Shown here: positions 1 through 12,869 of the stretch, piece after piece | How positions within the stretch are numbered: the stretch's first letter is position 1 | How the letters are laid out: each line of letters opens with the position of its first letter | Source of the DNA: Symbiodinium natans | Taxonomy: Eukaryota; Sar; Dinophyceae; Suessiales; Symbiodiniaceae | NCBI GenBank assembly: GCA_905221605.1 | Contig: CAJNDS010002706.1 | Location: forward strand, 78,501-142,500 | Length of the DNA stretch: 64,000 nt | Direction: 5' to 3' | Translations under genes and position numbers: made by a program | The notes under the pieces: generated by a model | Told to the model about the DNA's origin: nothing | The model's input: only the letters and a program-made list of their open reading frames with translations | The model's database searches: none

Positions 1-1142
1 CTGAACATCAAAACCTAAAAGGGTCCTCAATCAGCGTCGAGAAATCTCACAAAGCTCTTCCACAAGGAGCTGTTAGAATAAAATTGGTTGGATCATTTAG
101 ACATCATCAATTCGTTGCGGCCTTGGAGGCGCTCTTTACTTGATGAGCCGTTTCCACCATGGCTTGGGCGCTGCTTGGAGCCTGCCATGCCGTGTATAGT
201 GACATGTCGCAGATGGCACGAAGTTCAAAAGGTGTTGCTGTGTGTTGCTGGCCTTGGCCTTCCCATCAAGGACGGCAGTGGGCACGGCGTCCTCCAGCGA
301 GCGATGTAGTTTTGACTATGACTATGCCTCGACGCTGCTTGCGCAGGGTATGCGGGCCGCTTGAGCGGAATAACCCCTTCACTTGGCTCTGGATCCTCGA
401 CCAGCGAATTGTTTGCTGCATCCGCTTCGTCGGAGCCTCACTTCCGAACCCACGGGCACAGGACTTCTACTGCATGCGTCCAAGGTCCTATGGAGATTCT
501 CGGCGCAAGACTAGGCAACATCTCGATGTTGCCGTCAGTGCTGACCGGCAAGATAGTCACGCTGAGGCTTACGGCCTGGGGAGAACGACGTACTGTCAAA
601 CGATATGCATTAGAATCTATTTGCTGCAAGCGCTGAGCAGCAAGCCCTGAGCGCGAAATTCTGACCAGCGGCCGTCACCTGTGCAATACATCGCACAGAA
701 AGCCCGTAGCTATTTGATGCTTGGCGATCGCTCGCGCCTGCCGTCTGGCTTCTGATGTCACCATGTTTATGTCCTTCGGAACAGGGAAGCAGATAGATCT
801 GGAACACCGTTTGTTCAAGTGCTAGCGTGGTTCGCGTAAAACCGCAATATACAGCTTGACATCTCAAGTCGATGCAGGCCTGAGATGAGATACGTGATGC
901 GACGTAGGATGCATTTCCTCGATTCGCGTCTTCTTTATAAACCTCAATCATATATGCCACATTCACCTCGGCACAACTGGCAGCGTTTACGCGTCGAGAG
1001 GGAGTAGTAACCTGAAGGTTGCTGCACCAGCACATTTGTCAGTGTCAAAGCACATTGCCCTTCACCTTCTTCTGCACTTGCGAAAGCAGCATGGCCTGCA
1101 ACAGCTATGCGGAACAAATGCGCTGAGCATCGCGGAGCGCAA

Positions 1143-3203
1143 AGACATGCAAAGACTTGTGGCTGGTCAGCCTGTGGAATGGTAACGTCCACCTTTACAT
1201 CTTTGCTGTCAGCACCCGCCAAATCGGCAAGGGTCTTTGCCATAGCATCCTTGGGATCGGCATTTCGCTACTGATGTTATGTCATGTAGTTAAGCTCAAT
1301 TCTTCGAAGCCCAGGCACAGGAATTGATGGGTTTCCGGCCTCAGCGGACATTACATGCGCACTGCACATGCTGCGTGGCCTTCACGTTCGGCTGAGCTTG
1401 CTGGCAAAGTCGTCTGCTTCGATCACATCTAGACCAAGGTCTCCAGCAACTTCCGCCAGTACCGTCTTTCCCTCCTGATTCTAAAGAACACGGCCATGAA
1501 CTCTCGTTGGCTGGACTCCCAGACCAAACAACCACATGTTTCTCCTTCTTGTTGCCATTCTCAAAGGCATCCGTGAAGTTCTTCCTGGGCGAATGCTGGC
1601 TATCATGAGCATTGTTCTGTCAATGCAACAGACCTTTGCAAGCCCACACTGCAGTGTGAGAACCTCAAGATCAAAATTTCAAGCCGGCTGAAGCCATCAA
1701 ACCTCAGACACTGCAGTCCTAGTTGCGAGGCAGGTGTGTCAGGTGCTTCGGCTGCCTCCTTGGACAAATATTCCGAAAAGTTCCCCGCGCCCTGGAAAGG
1801 CCGCGACCCGTCACTGGCAGATAGATTCTGCCTGACCTGCATGCAAAGGGACGCACCGCACAAGCCAGAGCAACGATGCTTTCACTGAATTTCACTGTGC
1901 TTCACTCGTCGCCCCGTATTTGCTGTTTCCATCTGACTGCCAAATGCTGCATAGCGTAGGCCTGGACCCTGTTTACCTCTTTACTGACCCGCCAATTGAC
2001 ATGTTGATCTTATTGCTCTGCAAATCTCGGCAGGATTCCAGCATCTCACAGCCTGCTCCAAAAACTTCTCCACTTCAGCGCTCTTGCTGGGCAGGGCTTC
2101 CAGGATGTTGAGCACCTCTTGGATATCGTCGCCAGACGTGCCCTGCCAGGGCCCTTCTGATTCTCAGTTCCTGTATTTCTTGTGCAGGTCACGCGATAAG
2201 GAAAGCCCAGGTGCCATGTCTGCAGTCCGCTCCACGGCTGTCGGAGATGGCGGTGGCAGCCTTGGACCCGGAAACAAAAAGCTCCGAAGCCTCAATAAAG
2301 CAGCATGTGCGAAATGGAACTGAGTGTGATTCGTTGGTGGGGCCGTTGTGCGCTTCAAGACCACTTCCTCAGCGGCCAGCGTTGCAAAATCAAGTCTCTC
2401 CAGATTCTGCAAGTGTGCTCGCAACTACGTTCCAAGGGTCGTTGTACGTGTAGTTCACTTGTGGCACCTGCAGGGACAGCTGCCACTCAGGAAGAACGAC
2501 AACGAAGTAGCACGAAGCACAGCGCACTCAAGTGCCTCTCCCGTTATGTTCTTGATAATCTCGTCGATCACCTGCATGGCCTCTGCCTGTGTTGCATTCG
2601 GCAATTTGGCCTCACAGGCTCACAAACGGCAAGATCGCAGAGTCTACGTTGACATGTGACATGTCTGTTCAAGTGCTCATGCTTTTTTGTAGGCGTCTCG
2701 CAAGATTGGGCTGCTGGAACTTCAGCTTTTCATAGATCTCAAGCCTCAGGCATTCCAGGTTTCCACAAAACTGTCCAACTCTTCACAGTGTAGCCAAGCG
2801 GCGACTTGTTCAGCTTGTCTTTGGGACAAGGTATCGTGGGCTTGTAAGGTGCTCCCTTGTAGCTGGGATCTTTGCCTCAAGGGGTTACAGTCCAGATCCC
2901 TTTTGCTTCAACGCGGTGTGCATTCACACTCGGAACCGCTTGTTCTGTCGAGCATCTGATCGAGAAATTCTTGGACAGCTCTTCATTGTCCGGAATGTCC
3001 AACGGGCCGCGATCTACCTTTGGAACTGCAGCTGTGCCGTGCGTCCTTCCGATCCAAAAAGCCCCGATGTAGGCAAGTAGGGCCCACGCGTGTGGCTCCC
3101 ACACGTTGTGCAGGTGGCTCCAGCCAAGTTCTCCATTTTCAAGTTGGAGGAGTGTCAACTCGGCTGGTGATGCTCTTAAGAAGTTGGTGCGACAGAGAAA
3201 CAA
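1143..3203 (-). CDS. Exon-like blocks of an unrecognised multi-exon gene
   Basis: I do not recognise this gene. Several minus-strand blocks read like protein and are separated by non-coding stretches, so they are probably exons. In transcription order the clearest are about 2900-3040 (VDRGPLDIPDNEELSKNF), 2790-2880 (KDPSYKGAPYKPTIPCPK), 2690-2745 (LEIYEKLKFQQPNLARRL), 2475-2600 (EAMQVIDEIIKNITGEALE), 1740-1850 (RQNLSASDGSRPFQGAGNF), 1384-1478 (EGKTVLAEVAGDLGLDVIEA) and 1170-1258 (DAMAKTLADLAGADSKDV). Several start after an AG|G acceptor. The frames change between blocks and I could not join them without ambiguity, so they may belong to more than one gene. Nothing membrane-spanning or catalytic is visible. 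The direction agrees with all better-supported genes in the window. The first 1.1 kb shows no convincing coding block. Confidence 0.35.
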
Positions 3204-3281
3204 GGGAACGGTCTGTCTGACTCTCGGGGACCCATCTGAATCATTCGTAAAGTCTTAAGACTACAAGTCTCAGAAGGAGTC

Positions 3282-6200
3282 TCAAAAGGAATCTGAGGCC
3301 TTGACCGTTGTCGTGGTGCTTGAGGTTGAGTGGGGACAGTTGATTTCATCCTCGGGGTTGCTGCACTCGCCCGTCTCCCACATCACGTCCTGACACGGTG
3401 CCCCGCCATAGAGCTCCGCCTTCTTCACTCGCGTCCGGAAACGCGAGCCCACTCCGCAGGAAGCCGAGCAATCGCCCCACTCTTGCCACAGCTCGAAGCT
3501 GCAGTCTACTGGACATGGTTGAGGGTTGCATCTCTCAAGTTCGGTGCGATTGCCGCCACACGGCCTTCCACCAGCAGAGGCTTCCTGCTTGCGGGTTCTA
3601 CTTTTGGTGCGCACCCCTCCATTGCAACTGGCTGGGCAGGGGCCCCATGGCTCCCAGTCATTCCATTCGCAGTGGACTGCGCAGACGTCGAAGTTGCAGC
3701 CCGCTTCCTCCTCTGAAGCTCCAACACATGGATCCCCACCAAAAGCTCGCTTCACAACGACATCTCGAAATCGCTTGATGGATCCACCGCCACATTCTTT
3801 GGAACAAGGTGTCCAAGTTGTCCACTGGCCCCACTGGCAGTCCTGGGGGCACCCTTGCGTATTGCATGGCGTGGACTCCTTTGCAAGCCCACTGCAGGAC
3901 ATACCACCATACAGCTCGGGAGTCGATTCGCGAGTCCTCTGCATCTGACCACCGCCACACGTCTTCGAACAAAGGGCGTAGTTAGACCACTCGCCCCAGA
4001 CGCAGTCTATCGGGCAGGGCTGCTCGTTGCAGTACTCTGTCTTGAAGATGCCTCCATCGCAAGGTTGACCACCCCACAACGCTGGGGTTATGAGCTTTCG
4101 GGTCGCTGTCCTCAAGCTTTGAGTGCGAGTTTCGTCATTGGGTACACCGATACACCTTCAGCCCCCAGGCCATACAATGGGGCCGGCATATACAAGGTTT
4201 GAAAACATGCCCCCCTGCTCTTAAGGCCATCCAACACTGATTCACCTAGAGTTACTCGGGTGAATCTTGGCCGAGGCCTTGCGTCTAAAGAATAGAAGAT
4301 CTAGAAAGGTTCGCGGTGGTGAGTAGCCGTCGAAGTCACAATATCAGAAGCGAAAAGCATGCCCGGGGCCAATTGCAGGGCCTGTGCCTCGGCCTGAAAC
4401 CCTCTGTTTGCATCCCGAGCATAAGCAACATCATGTTCCAACAAGATGATCTAGGCTAAATGTAAAAGCATGTAACAGCCGTCTGCATGCATGTTCGGCT
4501 AGAGTCCTGTTGCCAGTACTACAGCTCTTCGAACACTCAGTCCACTCCGTCCAATCATCAAATTTGCAATCGACTGGACAGCCATGCGCGTTGCACACCA
4601 TCTCCTGCACAATGTCAGCATGCTCCAACACCCTGCACCCTATATAGAAGCACTTGCTACAGCCCTACTGTCTGCTGCTCCTCGTCAGCAGAACCTTCAC
4701 ATTGGCGTCCTCCGTGCTCCGCGGATACATTCTCAGACCGGTGCCGAAAAGTTGTTCCCGCATTGCATTGCTTGGTGCACTTGCTCCATTCACCCCATGT
4801 CGCCCACTCGCAGTGGACAGGGCACGGAGCATCTTCGCAGGCTGTTGCTTCACTTTGATTATCTGCGCTGCAAGCTTTGCCACCCAAAGACCCATCAACG
4901 ACAATGGCACGAGATCGTGTCTGCTGACCAGTGGGCCCACATGTAACCGAGCATTCCGACCAGCGTCCCCAGTCTCCCAGGACGCAATCAACAGGACAAG
5001 GATCCAGCGCGCAAGCCTCGATGAAAGGAAGCTTGTGTGATCTTCTGTGGTTCACTAGTGTTGCCCCTGTTTTCTTGAAGCTGGAGTGGGGTAGCTCCAG
5101 ATTCCCAAATCTTTCTGGTCCCCGGTTTTGTTTAGGTTCCTTTTGTTATTGCCTTGCGAAGCAAGGCCCCCAAGCAAATGTTCTAGGGGAAAGGTGCGCT
5201 GTCACTATTCCAGAGCCACAAAGGGAAGATTCGACGCCCTAAAGCCTGAAGGCCTAAGCAGCTTCCCCAACCCCCTGAAAACCCTCGGCCCTCAACAACC
5301 GTACCAGTAGTTACCGGAAAAATAAGCTGAAAATCATCCGAAACTGTCAGGGGAGACGGGGGGGGGGGGGGGGGGGGCGCTCCACGATACTAAACCGAGA
5401 ACAACATTAAGTCTTTAATTGCCTGCAGGACTGTGCATCGAGCCGGGGCATTTCCGCTAAGCAAAGCTCTCCCGAAAAGACTGCAATGTCTCAACCTACG
5501 ACTGCTTCATGACACATTAACTAGCCACTGACGAGCCGGACTTTCTTCTGTTGCATGGTCTCGACCCAAACAGCGAGAACATGCGAGAACAACAAGCCTA
5601 CAGAAGGAACCCTTGCTTCTCATTGCTGGCGGTGGAGAACGGCATGATGTGTAAAGCATGCGGCTTTAAAGCAATTGGAACATCAGTCGGTCATGCGGGA
5701 AGCATATTCGACAAACTGCAGGGGGGGGGGGGGGGGGGGGGGGGGAGTTTGAGGATGGAGAACACATTGTCACCGGCCTTTCTGTCCAGCACCACACGGC
5801 TGCTTTCCCGCAGGTTTTTATCCGCTCGGCTCGTGTCATGTTTGGCTTTCAGTTTCTTTGGGGAGCCTACCAGAAGGCAAACGTGGGATAAATAAATACA
5901 TCATCGAAGTGAAACCAAAGCCCAAAAAGAGCAGACATACCTGCATGCCTGTGGGATATTTTGAGGTAACCTCTCGGACCCACCCCCTTTGTGCAAGAAT
6001 ACCAAGACGCCTGCTCATCATCCTCAGTCCCATAGCAGAGATGGCCGCCATTCTTTTCATAGAGCCTCCTCGTCCGGCTTCTTCTTATGAACCCAGACCC
6101 GCATGTCACAGAGCATCCTTCCCACTGTGACCAGTCATCCCACTCGCAATCCACCGGGCACGCGGGTAGGGTGGGACAGGCAACGGACTCCTTGACGGAT

Positions 6201-8854
6201 CCATCACAATCACTGCCACCATGTTGCGCAGGAACTGCCTTTTCACGCTGCCGCGTTTGGAGACCTGAGCCACAAGATGCTGAGCAGCTTCCCCAAGTCG
6301 CCCAGTCTGCCCATTGACAATTCACGGGGCATTCCTTGTTGTCACAGCTTCTATTGCCATGAGCAGTACCTGAGCAGGGGTCACCGCCAAAGTCGGCACG
6401 AACCTTCACATCTCTGCTTCGCTTCTCTTCGCCATCACCACAGGTGGTGCTGCAATCTCCCCACGTCGTCCAATCTCCCCACTCGCAGTGGACCGGGCAT
6501 GATGCCGGATTGCATGCGCGAGTCTGTTGTGAGCCACCGTCGCAATCCTTGCCACCATGTAGCATCGGCGTCTGCACCAAACGCATGCGGTAACTGGTTC
6601 CAGACCCACACGTTACCGAGCAAGCACGCCACTCCTGCGGGTGTGGGGATTTTGTACGTCATGTAGAAAAAAGGTCTACCGTTCTACATATCAAGGCCTA
6701 TCACTTTGAAGAGTGCTGGAGCAAAACTTGCTTGACCCAGCCTGCCAATCGCTCCATTGGCAGTCCACTGGGCATGTATCTCTGGAACAGTACCGCTTCT
6801 GATATGTTTCGTTGGCATCTCCGAGGCAGTCTTTACCTCCATATTGTGCCGCTGCTGCCAGGTTGCGCTGACGCTCGACAACTCCGGGACCACAGGTGCT
6901 GCTGCAATCAGACCAAGTAGTCCAGTCAGACATCTGGCAATCCACCGGGCATTGAGTAGGGCTGCACGTGGTGGTCTGCTCAAGCTCTCCGGCGCAGTCA
7001 TCTCCCAGCATGTTCTTGTGTTGAACTACCGCCCGGAACCGTTTCGTAGACCCCGGCTGCCCGTCTGTTGTACAACTGATACTACAATCCGCCCACTGCG
7101 TCCAGTCACTAAGCTGGCAATGAACGGGGCAAAGGCCATTGTCACAAGTTTTGTTCTCTGAGACAGCACTGCACATCTCCCCGCCAAACACTGGCAGTGT
7201 CAATACCTTGCGCTCTCGTCGCATGATGCCGTCTCCGCAAGTGACGTCACAAGGCTCCCACGGCTGCCAATCCTCCATGACGCAATCAACAGGGCATGTG
7301 TTCATCCCGCAGTTCTCGGTCTGAAGGTTTTGACCGGGACCTTAGCTTCTTTCCCTAGACGTGAGGCAGTGGAAACAATGCCGCCGGAGCCCTCAACTGT
7401 GTTTCTGGCATTCCTTGCCCTGTGTATTCTTGATCTGCGCGTAGCTCCGATACCTGTGCCGTGCTCAAGGCAGTACTGTACACTGTGCAAGGCTGCTCAG
7501 CTCTGGCATATTCCTCGCTGCGACATGCCTTGACCTCTCGCCGACGCCGCAAGACTTGGAGCAGCCTGCAATTAATATTGAACAGATGTGAACAAGAGCC
7601 GCTCAGAGTCCGCTGCGAGTAGAGCGCCGCGAACGAGCTATTTGGGTCGCTTGCCAAGGGAGAGCGGTGCCTTCCCAGTCTCCCCAGTCGCCCCACTTGC
7701 AATCCACTGGACAAATCTTGGCCTTCATATGCAGCAGACATGCAGCAGGGTTGAGACGATACGAACATGTAAAGGGACGTCCAGTGCTCAGCAAACAGGC
7801 AACACGCAACAGGACTGTCCTGGCACTCTGCCGATGCCGTGGCATTTCCGATGCAAGGTTTGCCTGCACCCGGGACATCCTTGTCATTCCTTGTCGCTAT
7901 CTGCCGATCCCAAGTTGGCGCCTCCATATTCTGGAAGCTGAGTCTGAGCACGCATTTTGACCTGCCGCAGCACCACTAGCAGCTGCAACTGCCACCGCTA
8001 ATGCAGCCACCTTTGTGCCAAGCCCGCAGGTTGCCGAGCAGCTTCCCCACGGAGCCCATTCATCCCAAATCTGATCCAAACAGGGGGAATCACAAATGCA
8101 AGGGCAGCATCCCTAATGGCATCTGCCAAGTGGCGCAATCAATCGGGCAGGGATTGGAGTTGCAGTCGCGAGTTTCTTTGTCGTTGTTATCGCAAGCAGC
8201 CTTAGACTACGTGCACGCTTGATCACCTCAGGCACGAAAAGCTCTAGGAGCAGCTGAGGGACCCCATTGCCTTGCGCCATCTGCCGCACTTTGCGTGTAC
8301 GAACGGATTGTCCTCAAGGAAAAAGTTTAAAAAGCACGCCAAGGTAATTTGCGAACAAAGGCACAAAGGCTGCAAACCTTGTCTTTGGATGGCGCACCTC
8401 CACCACAAGTAAATTGGCAGGCACTCCACTCTCGCCAGGTCTCCCACTGACAGTCGACCTTGTCCCAAACAAACAAACAAACAAACAAACAAACAAACAA
8501 AGCGCAGGCAAAAGATGTTGCGAATCCTCCGTTCACCAAGTCACATTTTGCCCGGCGTTGACTTCAGCAACTGTGGGCGCGCTGGACGTGGCACTCGAAG
8601 CTGTACTAGTCATGGTGGATGATTGCGGTGTGGTCTCTTCCTCACTGGAATCATCTTCCGTCTCCGGGGCCTCGCTAGTCTGCACCTGTTTCCATCAGAA
8701 GGCTAAGGGGGGCACAAGACTCTTGCAAGCAAATGTTGCGTGCACTATCGCTTCACGGACGGGCCTGCAGGTCTGAGTTGGTGTCCAGGCTGCTTGAAGA
8801 TTTGATGGATTCGGCTTCGGCTGCTGCATCGACAGCTATCGCAGCATATGAATC
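3282..8854 (-). CDS. Protein with 17 thrombospondin type-1 repeats (14 exons)
   Basis: Fourteen exons join in frame (3,192 nt, 1,063 aa plus stop): 8765-8854, 8545-8685, 8378-8458, 8135-8200, 8011-8070, 7811-7921, 7671-7716, 7489-7565, 7398-7419, 6742-7340, 6011-6634, 4669-5016, 4507-4604 and 3282-4110. After an acidic Ser/Thr-rich lead-in (about 80 aa) come 17 units of the form C-P-V-D-C-x-W-x-x-W-x-x-W-x-x-C-S-x-x-C-G-x-G, followed by a GG-x-x-C segment, the thrombospondin type-1 (TSP1) pattern. A Thr-rich tail ends TTTTVKASDSF. Donors are 6 GT, 6 GC and 1 GA; nearly all acceptors are AG|G. TSP1 arrays are normally extracellular, disulphide-bonded adhesion modules. No signal peptide or transmembrane segment was found, so the 5' end is incomplete. 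A possible extra exon at 9061-9108 is in phase and ends in a GC donor. Alternating tryptophans suit C-mannosylation. The family call is firm; the 22-nt exon and the first two exons are inferred. Confidence 0.88.
5357..5377. repeat. Poly-G tract (21 G)
   Basis: An uninterrupted run of 21 G on the plus strand, that is poly-C in the transcript. It lies inside the 994-nt intron 5017-6010 of the thrombospondin-repeat gene. Confidence 0.9.
5721..5745. repeat. Poly-G tract (25 G)
   Basis: A second, longer G run in the same intron as the tract at 5357. Exact length is likely to be uncertain in sequencing data. Confidence 0.9.
8466..8501. repeat. (AAAC)n microsatellite
   Basis: About nine AAAC units directly upstream of the acceptor of the exon 8378-8458 in the thrombospondin-repeat gene. 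In the transcript it reads GTTT repeats and probably serves as that acceptor's pyrimidine-rich tract. Confidence 0.9.
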
Positions 8855-9171
8855 CTAGACGAAAGGTATGAAAGGTCATGACAGGTCATGCCCTGCTGCT
8901 AGGGACCACGAACTTCAAATTTCTGGAACTGTCGCAACACGCCTTCTTGGCCTTCGCTTCATCTCGGGCGTCACTGCCCCGGATGATTCTTCTATGCGCC
9001 TGACCATCCTTCGCGACCTAGCACATCGGACACTATGCCATCGGGATCCATCGGGCATGCCCGGAAGGAGAGAGAGGACCGAGCCTCCACTCCTGAAGAT
9101 CCTTTGACCTGTCTTCTTGTGTCGCTTACGAACGGACTGTGCCTAAGTGGATTGAAGAAACAGGTGCCAAT

Positions 9172-9193
9172 ACACACACACACACACACACAC
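9172..9193. repeat. (AC)n microsatellite
   Basis: Eleven AC units just upstream (in transcript sense) of the possible first exon 9061-9108 of the thrombospondin-repeat gene. Confidence 0.9.
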
Positions 9194-9199
9194 AAACAA

Positions 9200-11230
9200 A
9201 CGCTTCACCAGACGATGAGACGAGATGTGCTGAGCCAAGGGCTCCTTGTGCTTCACACTCCTCGGGGAGGCAAACATGAGCACGTCACGCAGCTTGTGCG
9301 CTGATGGCGACGCCTTGTTCTTTTTACACCAAGCATCGGCGCCGACACTGCGCCGAGGAAGCGTGCATTGGCAAAGAGGAAAATGAAAGGGATGAGGCAA
9401 GATCTTCCTGCGGAATTCAGATTGGTCAACACCATGCATCATACAGTCGACCTGGGCCCAGAATCAAGCTGAACTTGTATGTTGCTGGCCCGAGCTTCTA
9501 CTGGCCAGCCCTGTCAACACTCGAAGTGCGTGAATACCCTTTAACAACCAATAAAGATTCACCCACATGCTCGATAAACATAGGAGTTTTCATCTTTCCA
9601 GGATGCCCGCTGCATGAATCTAGCTAGGTGGAGCAGGTTGACTTCTCATGACTGGCCACGCACCCACAAAGCACTTCAGACAACTACTACAGCAGGCGGG
9701 GCCTATCATGTTCGCAGGATTCCTTGGCTCGACGATGACCCTCAAAGCGAACGTTCAAACTATTCATCTTGATGCCGACTCCAATTTCGCAAAGATGCAA
9801 CGGACGACGTTGTGGCACTCGTCCTGTTACCCAACTCTGTCATGCTAGGACCGACTATGCACAGTCGGCACGTGGGCAGTGGCACTTCCAAAAGGGATAA
9901 GTTTCAACCGCGGGGCAGAAAACGTGGAAGCCTCGGTGGTTCAGAGCACGAGCGACAAGGTGCTGGGGAGAGACTTCGCTGCGAAGACCAAATTAAGCAG
10001 GAAAAACGTAAAAAGTCAAGCAGCGGTCGTTCAGCTCAGCACGGGCATGAGGCATCCCGTCTACTTGAGCCAACAACTCCAAACCAGTTGCCTTTGCACA
10101 CGCAGCTATGAAGAATGAAGCCAAGCCAACACATCATGCACCCTCCTCAACTTCTCAAAGACCAGCAAGTCTCAATCAGTGCCCAAACATTGCGGAACTG
10201 AACTGACTCTCTGGCTCCGGCAACGGTCCCGTGTCTGCTCCACCTGAGCTCAGCAAGCTTTTTCAATTCTGCGAGAATTCTGCGACGCACCATTCAAGAG
10301 CAGGACTCGCCGATTTGAGGACAGCTCTCAGCTCTGTTTCGATGGCTGTCACGCCATAGCCGTTGTTTTGCTTGAGTGCAACCTCAAAGTCGGGGCCAAC
10401 AGAACCCTAATTGCGATGGGCAGCAGCGTGACATGCAAGATCCCCGAGCCTGCTCGTCCGGGATCGCTTCAGGCTCCGACTGTTCCTGGACGCGCATGCT
10501 GCACATGCCACACACACGCCGCACCAGAGACCGTCAGAAATCGTCTCCCAATCACGCCGCTCCTTCCGAGAAAGCCACTCTGGCCGCTTTGACTCCTGCT
10601 GAGAGTGTTTCTAGTTACTAGAGTGCTCAGTAGACCCACAAGTTGCGTGACAAGAAGTGCCACTAAATGCCCACAGAAAGGAAGAAGGAAAGAAAGAAGG
10701 AAAGAACGCCGACCTTCACCTGCTTGGAAGCTCCACGGTTAAAAAAGTCCTTCACGGTGCAGTGTCCCAGCATTCACATGCACTACAATCACTACAAAAC
10801 ACCACCTCCAGAGTTGCCGCCAGCTCCTTCTCCTGAAAGAGATGTGACAATCATGAAATGAACGATCCCTAGCAGTTCAAAACCTGTCGCCGGGCCATGG
10901 GTCTACCGTTCATGAGCTGAACTGCACTGGCACGTATTGCAACACATGTTCGGAACAGCCGCTCGGTACCTTTTCTCAAGGGTCCCCGTACATCCCGATG
11001 GTTGCTTCGCAGATTGACGGATAATCGCTGGGTTTCCCGACATCACAGACAATTGCTTCAAAGATCTTCAAAGATACCCTCGAGCAAGAACGTTCAGACC
11101 GTGTGACTGTCTCTGTTCGTTGCATCGATGCATTTTAAGCCATACAGAAGTTTTGGACGCACCAAAGTGTCAGCTTTCTGCCAGCACAGCTTAAGACGTG
11201 TAGCAGCAGGATACAAATCCCAGCAAGCTT
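9200..11230. other. No supported gene
   Basis: Only short, inconsistent open frames are seen on either strand. A GAAGGAAA-type purine repeat lies at 10676-10706. This is probably intergenic or intronic sequence between the thrombospondin-repeat gene and whatever lies to its right. Confidence 0.5.
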
Positions 11231-11235
11231 AGCAC

Positions 11236-11400
11236 CTCAGCTGTTATCAACAGATTATGCACACCCGCCATTTGCATCTGTCTGCGTTCCGACGGTGATA
11301 ACAACCAGAGTTCTTCCTCAAGCGATTCGGGAAACCTCCGAAAAGCTTCCGCCGAACCTCTGCCATCCCTCGATCTGCTCCCCGCCGTCTTTTGGTGCAC
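11236..11400 (-). CDS. Isolated exon candidate, unrecognised
   Basis: A minus-strand frame reads AEAFRRFPESLEEELWLL followed by SPSERRQMQMAGVHNLL, a plausible amphipathic helical segment. It is preceded by an AG|G acceptor-like site near 11370. No flanking exon could be joined and no family is recognised. It may be an exon of a minus-strand gene, or chance. Confidence 0.25.
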
Positions 11401-11563
11401 TCGGCTTCTTTACACTGTGAGTTCTGTCTGGTGGAACCTGCCAAAGAAGTTCATATTTGCCGAGTGCGTCCGCAAGCTGCCATAGCATAAGCCGTGCTTC
11501 TGCTCAGAGAGGTTTCCATAATAGAAAGGCTATCCTGCACAAACGTATAGCAAACTTCCCTAA

Positions 11564-12720
11564 TTAACGGCCGGGTCTACTGCATTTTTGTCCGAACCTT
11601 TGCAATCCATCTCGCAGTCTCAGTGCAAGAGGCCAGATCCAAGGCGACACTCTGCGGGAAGGAACGCTGGCATGGAGTATGTGCGTTTCATGGAAGACGG
11701 CTGACAATGGAGGCGGCTCAGCAGGAATCCTTGAGGACATCGCTCGGAAAGGAAGCCTCCCCATCAACGTTAAAGGGCAGTGGGAGGTGGGTGAAACGAC
11801 CAGGCAGCAACAAAGGCAAACAGTTTGGACCAATGCAGGGCAAGCACAACGGTGGCCTGGATGCAACGGGAGCAGCCCGTGCACGAAAGCAAGCAATTAC
11901 TTTGACCAACTCGGGAGCACCGCCCTCCAGCCTCAAGGCCAACAACAACGAGCCAACGCACATCAAGGCACCCCCCACCGCCATGAAGGGCGACACCCGA
12001 GTAATGTCGACGGCACGTTGCATGCCGCCGCAAAAGGGCAAGCCAGTAGCGATGACCTCCATGGGCCTCAAAACATTGAGGTCATGCGCGAGGACATGCG
12101 TCGCCATAATCCGGGCCGTAGGTGTATGGGTGGCACAAAGCGGGCACCCCACCTCCAATCCCCCCCCGAGGCAAACGAGGGTGGCAGTGCGGACAGCACA
12201 ACAGCACCAGGGCAGCTTTGGGCTTGCCACAACTCGCAATCGTTCAACCAGGCCTTCACGCGAGCGCAACACGCTTGGTGGTCACCGGCACCGGCATCTG
12301 GCTGCAGCGAGTGGATCGAGTGGGAGGTGCAGCCGCCGAAAAGGACTGCTCGGAACAATGGTGACGCGAACGTGGGCTCAGGGTGGCAAAAACTCTCTAC
12401 TGGGAAGCAGCACGCTGCCACCCGCGGGTGGCACCGACCAGGTCGCCTTCTGGGACTGGCGGGGCGGCATCTCCACCAAGTAGGGCATGCCAGGAGAGAT
12501 GTTCAAAGACAACCGCGGACAAACAAGCACGGGCCCTGTCAGTTGCTCCCTGTGCCCCCCGGCAGCTCGCCAGCGTGCTCCAGGCTTTGCACAAGCCCCT
12601 GAACAAGTTACTTTTCTGCGATGTACAGTAGGCATGAAAGCCGATAGCCTGGCCGACGTAGAAAGCTCATCCAAACATCACCAAGGCAGCAACAATTGTG
12701 TGGCAAGAACTTGGTAGGAA
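11564..12720. other. GC-rich stretch open in many frames
   Basis: Long open frames exist on both strands at once: 286 and 307 codons on the plus strand and 184 on the minus strand, the last containing a hydrophobic stretch VGGALMCVGSLLLALRL. No frame resembles a family I know. High GC lowers stop-codon frequency, so none is called as a gene. It resembles the CpG-rich block at 15.5-22.8 kb in composition. Confidence 0.4.
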
Positions 12721-12869
12721 ATGATTCAATCTCCTTGGTTCTAGACAGTGGCAAGCAGCAACGTCTAAGCAGCTGCATGTGAACGCACCGCATGGTTAAG
12801 CAGCCAAGCCCCAACCCTCGGAATCGCACAACGATTTAAAAAAAAACATGCAAAGAGCCTGCAGTACTG

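Noticed and set aside
10064-10080. CTTGAGCCAA, the reverse complement of the spliced-leader 3' end
   Set aside because: Ten matching bases only, with no gene start nearby on the minus strand.
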